This document shows, piece by piece, positions 46,389-58,715 of a DNA stretch of 64,000 bases. The stretch's first letter is position 1; the number at the start of each line of letters is the position of its first letter. The translations under genes were made by a program, and so were the position numbers. The notes under the pieces are model-generated. The model saw only the letters and a list, made by a program, of their open reading frames with translations, made no database searches and was not told the origin of the DNA. Origin of the DNA: Antedon mediterranea (Eukaryota > Echinodermata > Crinoidea > Comatulida > Antedonidae); assembly GCF_964355755.1 (NCBI RefSeq), contig NC_092670.1:5667001-5731000 (forward strand), written 5' to 3'.

Positions 46389-46589
46389 TTAAAAGCCTTT
46401 AGAAGTATTGGTGTTTGATTGATTATGCCGTATAGTGTATAATTATGGAGCAATTTAGAGGTTTTGTGAGCGATCTGAAATGCGTTGTTATCAGTGGCTC
46501 GACATACTACATGAATGATCAAAACTGATGCCCTTAACATGTTCATTCCAAATGTAGCTTACGTGTTCACTTTTCTTTCAAACCTATAC

Positions 46590-46860
46590 AATCATAATCC
46601 ATCATATTGATGGCAGGTAATTTCCAAATTTCCAAATGTGGCTGACGTGTTCAAATTCTTTTTTAATTCTATAATCATAATCCATCATATTGATGGCAGG
46701 TAATTTCCAAATGTAGCTGACATGTTCACATTTAAAAAAATCTATAATCACTCCATCATATTGATGGCAGGTAATTTCAAATTTCAACAAATGTAGGCCT
46801 AACTTGCGTGTTCAATTTTTTTTTTAATCTATATAAATCATAACACATCATATTTGATGG
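46590..46860. repeat. Minisatellite in the right arm, contracted
   Basis: Complement of the left-arm units, about three full copies of CCATCATATTGATGG plus one degenerate copy. Confidence 0.85.
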
Positions 46861-47588
46861 CAGTGAATTTTATAATTTTACTAATTATTATTGAGTATAA
46901 AATAATTTCATAGTTATGCAATTATATTATAATATTCAGTATACAGTAGGCCTATGCTGTAGTTTAAAGGTCAATAACCATACTATCGGCCATTCTTGTA
47001 CAAAATGTGCCATTAGACTGTATAGAAACACATATGTTTTAAACAATTTAAAAAGAAAAAAAAATTCATAAGACCACAATTTTCAAAGTTATATTATTAT
47101 TATATTATTATATTTGACTAATAGTTCAAAGGTCAATAGTTGTAGAATCGGCCATTTTTTGTAAAAACATTTCATTATAATAAATAAGAATGTATAGCTT
47201 CTGAACAATTTGAGCCCTATTTCGTGTCTCTCCGATTATTGGTTACTGAGATACGATAAATCAAGGTCAAAGGTCAAAATGTCAGAAATAAGACTTGCAT
47301 CCATTTTTTGAGAAAATGTGTCATTAAAGTGAATATAAAAACATATATTTAAAACATTTTGACACCAAAATTAATTATCTGTGACTAGTGGTTCTCGAGA
47401 TATAGGGTAATTATAAAAAATGGCCGCCATTTTTAATTATGCAAATTAAGGGCTTAGATGGCCGAATTTCGCTTGGGATCCGCCATATTCGTAATAAGCG
47501 AGGTCAAAATATCCTAAATCAAGTGGATCCCAGCTTCTACCCAAAAATGCTTCTTACATCATATTTCAGAGGAAATAGAACTTGTCTA

Positions 47589-47665
47589 TATCCCCTTAAT
47601 GTTAATGTTGCACCACTTGCGCGGCGGATAACCAAACTCGTCAAAGTGACGAGTTACATGTCTAG
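47589..47665 (+). mobile_element. Helentron-like unit 7, second part
   Basis: Resumes at CCCCTTAATG and ends with the G-type hairpin and CTAG. Together with 36567-38016 it restores one unit. Confidence 0.78.
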
Positions 47666-49202
47666 TATTCTTCTTCTTTCTTTCTGTATGATTTTTGTGT
47701 AACGCTTTTCTCTAAAACTCGCAAACATAACATTTCGGTAACTATGTTAACATTTTGACATTTATGTAACGTCGTCAAGCGAAGCTTTTCATGATGTTTA
47801 CAATTGCGCAACGTGACGTACGCGCGATTTAACGATTTTCTCGTATCTAACATATGTCGAAAACCAAATAACATTTTAAAGTGAAACTTTGCAAAAGTTT
47901 AATTTATATCATGCGCTAACTTTCTGTTGAAAAAAAATTGCGTGTTTTACACAAAGTTACGCGCGCACGCGTATTTAAAATTTCAAAATGCGCAAAATTA
48001 ATTTATAATCAACTTTCTACGCGTTTTATGTCGTTTTAAGCATGTCAAAAATTCCCACGCGTGCGCACATTTTTACGTGTGCGGTGCGCACGTAGCATTG
48101 AAAACGTATTTTTTTCGCGTGATTTATGTTTTTCCAGCCTTTTCTAGCAATTTTACCAAATTTTAAACAATTTCGACTTAAAGATACGTCATACGAGCAC
48201 GTCGAATTGGACAATTTGCGCGCGTTTTTTATGAAAAGGTTAAAAAATTCGTTTAAAATATGCCTTTTTTTAAACAGTCGTAATTTCTAAACTAGACGGT
48301 CAACTTTTTGTGGATGACATATTCTGGAAGTAGATGAGTTGTAGATATCGGATCAGGTATTAATATGGCTAACCGGACATTGTGACGTCATCGTATGGCC
48401 ACGCGAATATAAAATTTAGGATTTTTGTATCTTTCGTCATAACTCATCACATTGAATAGAGCGCATCTCCACCTATTCGTTTTCTATTTTCACCCTGATT
48501 TTGATATTGTCTAGGTCAATCAACTATCTTTCGCATGAGTTAAAAATATTTTAATTTTTTTGACGTCATCATGCCTAAAAATTTAAATCACGTGTGGCAT
48601 CAATTTCATCTTTACAGTAAATTTTAATCTGTTATAGCTCGTAAGAATAAAATGTGATAATCACGATTAAAACTTTTTCTGGAAGCTATTGGATTGTAGA
48701 TACGAAATTATGTAAAAATGTTGCCAATCGGATGTTGTGACGTCATCATATGGCCAGTTAAATGAAAAAGGTCGTATTTTCATCTTTTGCGTCATAATTC
48801 ATTACATTTAAAATAGCGCGCATCAATATTTCACGTATTCAAATTTCTTCTACACGCTAATACGTTGTTGCTGAGATAATTTCCTTTCGGAATTGCTACC
48901 TTCGCGTTTTATTTTAAAACCGTCAACATGTTAAAAATTGCAATAAATAGCAGGTCCCGTAATTTCACCTATTCTACACTGTATGTCACTGTATGTGATA
49001 TGGATACAGAATATACTGTGTATACTATATATGAATTTAAATAATAAAATTCAGCAATAACAACATATCATATTCTTCAGTTCAGATCATAATGCCAACG
49101 TAAACACTTCCTTTTGTCCTCAACCTATCCCCTTAATGTTAATGTTGCACCACTTGCGCGGCGGATAACCAAACTCGTCAAAGTGACGAGTTACATGTCT
49201 AG
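47666..49202 (+). mobile_element. Helentron-like unit 8 (G-type body)
   Basis: Begins TATTCTTCTTC; its 5' end fits the G-type piece near 31641-31711. G-type 3' end. Confidence 0.72.
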
Positions 49203-50723
49203 TTTCTCTTCTTTCTTTCTGTATGATTTTTGTGGAACGCTTTTCTCGAAAACTTGCAAACATAACATTTTGTAACTTTCTCAAAATATCGTCATGCACA
49301 TGAAGATGTGCAGCGAAGCTTTTCATGATGTTTAAAATTGCGCAACGTGACTTACGCGCGATTTAACGATTTTGTCGTATTTAACATAGCTCGACAACCA
49401 AATAACATTTCAACTTGAAACTTTGCAAAAGTTTAATTTATATCATGCGCTAACTTTCTGTTGAAAAAAAATTGCGTGTTTTACACAAAGTTACGCGCGC
49501 ACGCGCATATAAAATTTCAAAATGCGCAAAATTAATTTATAATCAACTTTCTACGCGTTTCATGTCGTTTTAAGCATGTCAAAAATTCCCACGCGTGCGC
49601 ACATTTTTACGTGTGCGGTGCGCACGTAGCATTGAAAACGTATTTTTTTCGCGTGATTTATGTTGTTCCAGCTTTTTCAAGTAATTTTACCAAATTTTAA
49701 ACAATTTCGACTTAAAGATACGTCATACGAGCACGTCGAATTGGACAATTGGCGCGCGTTTTTTATGAAAAGGTTAAAAAATTCGTTTAAAATATGCCTT
49801 TTTTTAAACAGTCGTAATTTCTAAACTAGACGGTCAACTTTTTGTGAATGGCATATTCTGGAAGTAGATGAGTTGTAGATATCGGATCAGGTAGTAATAT
49901 GGCTAACCGGACATTGTGACGTCATCGTATGGCCACACGAATATAAAATTTAGGATTTTTGTATCTTTCGTCATAGCTCATCACATTGAATAGAGCGCAT
50001 CTCCACTTATCCGTTTTCAATTTTCACCCCGATTTTGATATTGTCTAGGTCAATCAAGTATCTTTCGCATGAGTTAAAAATATTTTAATTGTTTTTACGT
50101 CATCATGCCTAAAAATTTAAATCACGTGTGGCATTAATTTCATCTTTACAGTAAATTTTAATCTGTTATAGCTCGTAAGAATAAAATGTGATAATCACGA
50201 TTAAAACTTTTTCTGGAAGCTATTGGATTGTAGATACGAAATTATGTAAAAATGTTGCCAATCGGATGTTGTGACGTCATCATATGGCCAGTTAAATAAA
50301 AAAGGTCGTATTTTCATCTTTTGCGTCATAATTCATTACATTTAAAAGAGCGCGCATCAATATTTCACGTATTCAAATTTCTTCTACACGCTAATACGTT
50401 GTTGCTGAGATAATTTCCTTTCGGAATTGCTACCTTCGCGTTTCATTTTAAAACCGTCAACATGTTAAAAATTGCAATAAATAGCGGGTCCCGTAATTTC
50501 ACCTATTCTACACTGTATGTGATATGGATACAGATACTGTGTATACTATATATGAATTTAAATAATAAAATTCAGCAATAACAACATATCATATTCTTCA
50601 GTTCAGGTCATAATGCCAACGTGAACACTTCCTTTTGTCCTCAACCTATCCTCTTAATGTTAATGTTGCACCACTTGCGCGGCGGATAACCAAACTCGTC
50701 AAAGTGACGAGTTACATGTCTAG
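49203..50723 (+). mobile_element. Helentron-like unit 9 (G-type body without a matching 5' end)
   Basis: Very similar to units 4, 14 and 17 (shared TGTTGTTCCAGCTTTTTCAA). By bracket counting it has no free 5' partner upstream. Confidence 0.72.
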
Positions 50724-52243
50724 TCTGTATTATTCTTCTGTCTTTCTTCCTTTTTTTGTCAGCCCTGTTTCTCTAAAATGTGTAAACAGAACATATCGTA
50801 ACTTTGTCAAAATATAGACATTTACGTGAAGTTGTGCACCTCCTATTTTTGAAAAACGTCAGAGTTGCGCAACGTGACTTGCACGCAATTTTATGAATTT
50901 AAATGATTGATCATAGATTAAAAACCAAAAGTCGATTTGTATTGAGACTTGGTGAAAATTTAATTTATATCAAGAGTCAATTTTCTGTGGATTAAAAATG
51001 GCATGTTTCACACAAAGTTACGCGCGCACGCGCATTTAAAATTTCAAAATGCGCAAAATTAATTTCTAATCAACTTTCTACGCGTTTCATGTAATTTTAA
51101 GCATGTCAAAAATTCCCACGCGCCCGCAAATTTTTACGTGCGCGGTGCGCATGTAGCGTTGAAAACATATTTTTTTCTCGTGATTTATGTTTTTATAGCT
51201 TTTTTTAGTAATTTTATCAACTTTTAAACAATTTCGACTTAAAATCACGTCATATGAGCACGTCGAATTGAACAATTTGTGCGCTTTTTTAATGAAAAAG
51301 TTCAAAAATTTGTCAAAATTATGCCTTTTTTTAAACAGTCGTAATTTCTAAACTGCACCGTCAACTTTTTGTGGATAACATATTCTGAAAGTTGATTAGT
51401 TGTATATATCAGATCATGTATTAATATGGCTAACCGGACATTATGACGTCATCGTATGGCCACGCAAATATAAAATAAAGGATTTTTGTATCTTTCGTTA
51501 TAGGTCATCACATTTAATAGAGCGCATCTCAACTTAGCCGTTTTCCATTTTCACCCCGATTTTTATATTGTCTAGGTCAATCAACTATCTTTCGCATGAG
51601 TTAAAAATATTTTAATTTTTATGACGTCATCATGCCTAAAAATTTAAATTACGTGTGGCATTAATTTCATCTTTACAGTAAATTTTAATCTGTTATAGCT
51701 CGTAAGAATAAAATTTGATAATCACGATTAAAACGTTTTCTAGTAGCTATTGGATTGTAGATAGGAAATCATGTGAAAATTTTGCCAATCGGATGTTGTG
51801 ATGTCATCATATGACTAGTTAAATAAAAAAAGTCGTATTTTCATCTTTTGCGTCATAATTTATTACATTTAAAAGAGCGCGCATCAATATTTTACGTATT
51901 TAAATTTCTTCTACACATTAATATGTTGTTGCCGAGATAATTTCCTTCCGAAATTGCTATCTTAGTGTTTCATTTTGATACCGTCGCCATGTTAAAAATT
52001 GGAATAAATGGCGGGTCCAGTCATTTCACCTATTCTACACTGTATGTAATATATGTATACAGATTATATTGTATACTATATGACAAAAAATAACAGAATT
52101 CAGCAATAACAACATATCATATTCTTCAGTTCAGGTCATATTGCCATAATCTTTTTCTGTGTGCAATATTCTAACGTATGACGTGCACGTGGCCTTTGTC
52201 GTGCGGATAACTAACTCGTCAAAGTGACGAGTTACATGTCTAG
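50724..52243 (+). mobile_element. Helentron-like unit 10 (A-type body)
   Basis: Begins TCTGTATTATTCTTCTGTC, continuing the A-type 5' piece near 31584-31640 exactly. A-type 3' end. Confidence 0.72.
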
Positions 52244-53754
52244 TATTATTCTTCTGTCTTTCTCCCTCACTTTTTGTGCAGAGCGTATCTCTAAAATGGG
52301 TAAACATAACATTTCATAAATTTGTCAACATATGGGCATTTACGTGAAGTTGTGCACCTCCTATTTTTGAATGACGTCAGAGTTGCGCAACGTGACTTAC
52401 GCGCGATTTTATGATTTTTTATGATTGCTCATAGACTAAAAACCAAGCATAATTTTGTTTTGACACTTTGTGAAATTTTAAGTCATATCAAGCGCAAACT
52501 TTTTGTGGATTAAAAATGGCATGTTTTACAAGAAGTTACGCGCGCACGCGCATTTAAAATTTCAAAATGCGCAAAATTAATTTATAATCAACTTTCTACG
52601 CGTTTCATGTTGTTTTAAGCATGTAAAAAATTCCCACGCGTGCGCAACTTTTTACGTGTGCGGTTGGCACGTAGCATTAAAAACATGTTTTTTTCGAGTG
52701 ATTTATGTTTTTCCAGCCTTTTATAGTAATTTTACCAACTTTTAAACACTTTCGACTTACAGTTACGTCATACGAGCACGTCGAATTGGACAATTTGCGC
52801 ACGTTTTTGATGAAAAAGTACAAATATTTGTCAAAATTTTGCCTTTTTTTAAACAGTCGAAATTTCTAAACTACACGGTCAACTTTTTGTGGATGACATA
52901 TTCCGGAAGTTGATGAGTTGTAGATATCGGATCATGTATTAATATGGCTAACCGGACATTTTAACGTCATCGTATGGCCACGCAAATATAAAATTGAGGA
53001 TTTTTGTATCTTTCGTCATAGCTCATCACATTTAATAGAGCGCATCTCCACTTATCCATTTTCCATTTTCAACCCGATTTTGATATTGTCTAGGTCAATC
53101 AACTATCTTTCGCATGAGTTAAAAATATTTTAATGATTATGACGTCATCATGCCTAAAAATTTAAATTACATGTGGCATTAATTTCATCTTTACAGAACA
53201 TTTTAATCTGTTATAGCTCGTAAGAATAAAATGTGATAATCACGATTAAAACGTTTTCTGGAAGCTATTGGATTGTAGATACAAAATCATGTAACAATTT
53301 GGCAAATCGGATGTTGTGACGTCATCATATGGCCAGTTAAATAACAAAAGTCGTATTTTCATATTTTGCGTCATAGTTCATTACATTTAAAAGAGCGCGC
53401 ATTAATATTTTACGTATTAAAATTTCTTCTACACGTTAATATGTTGTTGCTGAGATAATTTCCTTCCGAAATTGCTATATCAGTGTTTCATTTTCATACC
53501 GTCACCATGTTAAAAAATGGAATAAATGACGGGACCCGTAATTTCGCCTATCCTACACTGTATTAATATGTATACAGATTATACTATGTATACTGTAAAT
53601 AGTATATGACACACAATATACAGCATTTAGCACTAACAACATATTATACTCTTCAGTTCATGTCAATATGCCATAATCTTTTTCTGTGTCCACGTGCACG
53701 TGGCGTTTGTCGTGCGGATAACTAACTCGTCAAAGTGACGAGTTTCATGTCTAG
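52244..53754 (+). mobile_element. Helentron-like unit 11 (A-type body)
   Basis: A-type 3' hairpin; its 5' end is plausibly the piece at 26770-26831. Confidence 0.7.
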
Positions 53755-55262
53755 TTCTTCTTTCTTTCTGTCATTTTTGTGCAGAGCGTATCTCTAAAAC
53801 GTGTAAAGTTAACATTTTATAACTTTGTCAACATATGGGCAATCACGTGAAGTTGTGCTTTCCTATAATTGAATGACGTCAGAGTTGCGCAACATGACTT
53901 ACGCGCGTTTTTATGAATTTCGCGTATTTAACATAGATCGAAAACCATATAACGATTTAAATTGAAACTTAGCAAAAGTCTAATTTATATTGTGCGCTAA
54001 CTTTTTGTGCACTAAAAATGGCATGTTTTACACGAAGTTACGCGCGCACGCGCGTTTAAAATTTTACAATGCGAAAAATCAATTTCTAATCAACTTTCTA
54101 CGCGTTTCATGTCATTTTGAGCATGTCAAAAATTCCCACACGTGCGCAAATTTTTACACGCGTGGTGCACACGTAGCGTTAAAAACGTAATTTTTTTGAG
54201 TGATTTATGTTTTCCCAGCCTTTTCTATTAATTTTACCAACTTTTAAACAATTTCGACTTCAAATTACGTCATACGAGCACGTAGAATATGATAATTTGC
54301 GCGGTTTTTTGATGAAAAACTTCAAAAATTTGTCAAAATTAAGCCTTTTTTTAAACAATCGTAGTTTCTAAACTAAACGGTAAAAATTATTTTTTTTACA
54401 TATTCTGGAAGTTGATGAGTTGTAGATATCAGATCATGCATTAATATGGCTAACCGGACATTGTGACGTCATCGTATGGCCACGCGAATATGAAATTTAG
54501 GATTTTTGTATCTTTCGTCATAACTCCTCACATTTAATAGAGCGCATCTCCACTTATCCGTTTTCCATTTTCACCCCGATTTTGATATTGTCTAGGTCAA
54601 TCAACTATATTTAGCATGAGTTAAAATATTTTAATTTTTATGACGTCATCATGCCTAAAAATTTAAATTACGTGTGGCATTAATTTCATCTTTACAGTAA
54701 ATTTCAATATGCTATAGCTCGTAAGAATAAAATGTGATAATCACGATTAAAACGTTTTCTTGAAGCTATTGAATTGTAGATACAAAATCATGTGAACATT
54801 TTGCCAATCGGATGTGGTGACGTCATCATATGGCCAGTTAAATAAAAAAAAGTCGTATTTTCATATTTTGCGTCATAGTTCATTACATTTAAAAGAGCGC
54901 GCATTAATATTTCACGTATTCAAATTTCTTCTACACGTTAATATGCTGTTGCTGAGATAATTTCCTTCTAAAATTGCTACCTTCGCGTTTCATTTTAAAA
55001 CCATCAACATGTTAAAAATTGCAATAAATAGCGGGTCCCGTAATTTCCCCTATTCTACACTGTATGTGATATGTATACAGATTATACTGTTTTACTATAT
55101 GAATCAAAATAATAGAATTCAGCAATAACAACATATCATAGTCTTCAGTTCAGGTCATAATTCCATAATCTTTTTCCGTGTGCAATATTCCAACGTATGG
55201 CGTGGACGTGGCGTTTGTCGTGCGGATAACTAACTCGTCAAAGTGACGAGTTTCATGTCTAG
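53755..55262 (+). mobile_element. Helentron-like unit 12 (A-type body)
   Basis: A-type 3' hairpin with TCATGTCTAG; its 5' end is plausibly the piece at 26719-26769. Confidence 0.7.
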
Positions 55263-55399
55263 TTTTTTGGTTATCCGCAACGAAGTTGCAGGATAACCTC
55301 TTGTGATTGTACGAGATCAACATCATTGGTTATCCGCAACGAAGTTGCAGGATAACCTCTTGTGATTGTACGAAATCATCATCAACATCAACTTTTTAT
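55263..55399 (+). repeat. Two Helentron-like 5' ends (G type)
   Basis: Start near 55266 and 55326, both with the GCAACGAAGTTGC palindrome. Confidence 0.78.
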
Positions 55400-56989
55400 T
55401 AGTTATCCGCACTTGGCGGATAACTCCTTGTTATTGTATGGGATCAATATTTTTTTCTGTATTATTCTTCTTTCTTTCTCGCTATTTTTGTGTAGAGCGT
55501 TTCTCTAAAATGTGTAAACATAACATTTTATAACTTTGACAACCTGTGGGCATTTACGTGAAGTTGTGCACCTCCTATTTTTGAATTACGTCAGAGTTGC
55601 GCAACGTGACTTACGCGCGATTTTATGATTTTTTATGATTGATCATAGATTAAAAACTAAAAGTGATTTTTAATTGACACTTTGTGAAAGTTTAATTTAT
55701 ATCATGCGCTAACTTTCTGTTGGAAAAAAATTGCGTGTTTTACACAAAGTTACGCGCGCACGCGCATTTAAAATTTCAAAATGCGCAAAAATAATTTCTA
55801 ATCAACTTTCTACGCGTTTCATGTCATTTTAAGCATGTACAAAATTACCGCGCGCGCGAAAAATATTACGCGCACGGTGCGCATAGAGCATGAAAATCAT
55901 GTTTTTTTCTCTTGAATTGTGATTTTCCAGCCTTTCCTAGTCATTTTCAAAAAGATTGACATCATTTCAAATTAAAATTACGTCATACGAACACGTTGAT
56001 TTAGCCCATTTGCGCGCGTTTTAGTTGAAAAAGTTACAAAATGTTGTCAAAATTATGCCTATTTTGAATGTTTTATAGCTTCTCAGGATCAACGATTACC
56101 CCTAATTTTTTTAACTTAATATGTAAGCAGATATGTTGTAGATATGAATTCATGCAGAATTTTTACCTCACGGATGTTGTGACGTCATCATATGGCCACA
56201 CGAATGTAAAATATAGGATTTTTTTGTCTTTCGTTATTGCTCATCACATTCAATGGAGCGCATCACGCTTATATGTATTTCTTTTTCTCCGAGATTTTAA
56301 TATTGTCTAGGTCAATCAACTATCTTTCGCATGAGATAAAAATATTTTAATTTTTATGACGTCATCATGCCTAAAAATTTTAATTACGTGGGTCATTAAT
56401 TTCATCTTTACAGTAAATTTTAATCTGTAATAGCCCGTCAAAATAAAATGTGATAATCATGATTAAAACATTTTCTGGAAGCTCTTGGATTGTAGATATT
56501 AAATCATGTGAACATTTTGCCAATCAGATGCTGTGACGTCATCATATTGCAAGTTAAATAAAAAAAGTCGTATTTTCATCTTTTGCATCATAGTTCATTA
56601 TATTTAAAAGAGCGCGCATCAATATTAAACGTATTCAAATTTCTTCTACACGTTAATATGTTGTTGCTGAGATAATTTGCTTCCGAAATTGCTATATCTT
56701 AGTGTTTCATCTTGATACCGTCGCCATGTTACAAATTTGAATAAATGGCGGGTCCCGTAATTTCACCTATTCTACACTGTATGTAACATGTATACAGATT
56801 ATACTGTTTGCATGTATATACTATATGACACAAAATTGACAGAATTCAGCACTAACAACATATCATATTCTTCAGATCAGGTCATAATGCCATAATTTTT
56901 TTCTGTGTGCAATATTCTAACGTATGACGTGCACGTGGCGTTTGTCGTGCGGATAACTAACTCGTCAAAGTGACGAGTTACATGTCTAG
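55400..56989 (+). mobile_element. Helentron-like unit 13 (A type, complete)
   Basis: AGTTATCCGCACTTGGCGG at the start; GCGGATAACT, hairpin and CTAG at the end. Confidence 0.76.
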
Positions 56990-58512
56990 TTCTTCTTTCT
57001 TTCTGTATGATTTTTGTGGAACGCTTTTCTCGAAAACTTGCAAACATAACATTTTGTAACTTTCTCAACATATCGTCATGCACATGAAGATGTGCAGCGA
57101 AGCTTTTCATGATATTTACAATTGCGCAACGTGACCTACGCGCGATTTAACGATTTTGTCGTATTTAACATAGCTCGACAACCAAATAACATTTCAACTT
57201 GAAACTTTGCAAAAGTTTAATTTATATCATGCGCTAACTTTCTGTTGAAAAAAAATTGCGTGTTTTACACAAAGTTACGCGCGCACGCGCATATAAAATT
57301 TCAAAATGCGCAAAATTAATTTATAATCAACTTTCTACGCGTTTCATGTCGTTTTAAGCATGTCAAAAATTCCCACGCGTGCGCACATTTTTACGTGTGC
57401 GGTGCGCACGTAGCATTGAAAACGTATTTTTTTCGCGTGATTTATGTTGTTCCAGCTTTTTCAAGTAATTTTACCAAATTTTAAACAATTTCGACTTAAA
57501 GATACGTCATACGAGCACGTCGAATTGGACAATTGGCGCGCGTTTTTTATGAAAAGGTTAAAAAATTCGTTTAAAATATGCCTTTTTTTAAACAGTCGTA
57601 ATTTCTAAACTAGACGGTCAACTTTTTGTGGATGGCATATTCTGGAAGTAGATGAGTTGTAGATATCGAATCAGGTAGTAATATGGCTAACTGGACATTG
57701 TGACGTTATCGTATGGCCACACGAATATAAAATTTAGGATTTTTGTATCTTTCGTCATAGCTCATCAGATTGAATAGAGCGCATCTCCACTTATCCGTTT
57801 TCCATTTTCACCCCGATTTTGATATTGTCTAGGTCAATCAAGTATCTTTCGCATGAGTTAAAAATATTTTAATTTTTTTGACGTCATCATGCCTAAAAAT
57901 TTAAATCACGTGTGGCATTAATTTCATCTTTACAGTAAATTTTAATCTGTTATAGCTCGTAAGAATAAAATGTGATAATCACGATTAAAACTTTTTCTGG
58001 AAGCTATTGGATTGTAGATACGAAATTATGTAAAAATGTTGCCAATCGGATGTTGTGACATCATCATATGGCTAGTTAAACAAAAAAGGTCGTATTTTCA
58101 TCTTTTGCGTCATAATTCATTACATTTAAAAGAGTGCGCATCAATATTTCACGTATTCAAATTTCTTCTACACGCTAATACGTTGTTGCTGAGATAATTT
58201 CCTTTCGGAATTGCTACCTTCGCGTTTCATTTTAAAACCGTCAACATGTTATAAATTGCAATAAATAGCGGGTCCCGTAATTTCACCTATTCTACACTGT
58301 ATGTGTGATATGGATACAGATTATACTGTGTATACTATATATGAATTTAAATAATAAAATTCAGCAATAACAACATATCATATTCTTCAGTTCAGGTCAT
58401 AATGCCAACGTGAACACTTCCTTTTGTCCTCAACCTATCCCCTTAATGTTAATGTTGCACCACTTGCGCGGCGGATAACCAAACTCGTCAAAGTGACGAG
58501 TTACATGTCTAG
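56990..58512 (+). mobile_element. Helentron-like unit 14 (G-type body)
   Basis: Continues the 5' piece 55326-55399. G-type 3' end. Confidence 0.74.
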
Positions 58513-58715
58513 TTGGTTATCCGCAACGAAGTTGCAGGATAACCTCTTGTGATTGTACGAAATCATCAACATCAACTTTTTTGGTTATCCGCAACGAAGT
58601 TGCAGGATAACCTCTTGTGATTGTACGAAATCATCATCAACATCAACTTTTTAGTTATCCGCACATGGCAGTGTGCGGATAATTAGTTATCCGCACATGG
58701 CAGTGTGCGGATAAT
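58513..58715 (+). repeat. Helentron-like 5' ends: two G type and two short A-type palindromes
   Basis: G-type pieces start near 58513 and 58582. From 58652 a 32-bp A-type palindrome is repeated head to tail, with a third copy opening unit 15. Confidence 0.78.

Larger units (their letters stand above)
41012..46510 (-). mobile_element. Full-length-looking CR1/L2-like LINE with two ORFs
   Basis: It interrupts the right arm between GAAACCTTTGCAT (ending about 41012) and GAATGATC (from about 46522), sequences that are contiguous in the left arm. The 3' tail is a CGTT/AACG tetranucleotide run (41013-41027). ORF1 is at 46388-45435 and ORF2 at 44695-41393, both open. An AT dinucleotide run lies at 41219-41245 in the 3' UTR. 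Open frames suggest a recent, possibly active copy. Confidence 0.85.
38017..47588. mobile_element. 9.57-kb TIR DNA transposon, Academ-like relic, 3-bp TAT duplication
   Basis: Ends TAGACAGGTT (left) and TAGACAAGTT (right, read inward). The host unit reads CCTATCCCC when intact, and TAT is present on both sides of the insertion (38014-38016, 47589-47591). The arms run for well over 1 kb (38017 to about 39900; 47588 to 46522, then on at 41010-40690 beyond a LINE insertion). The centre carries a decayed nuclease/CXC gene. XPG-type nuclease plus a 3-4 bp duplication is what I recall for the Academ superfamily, so the class is inference. Confidence 0.65.
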
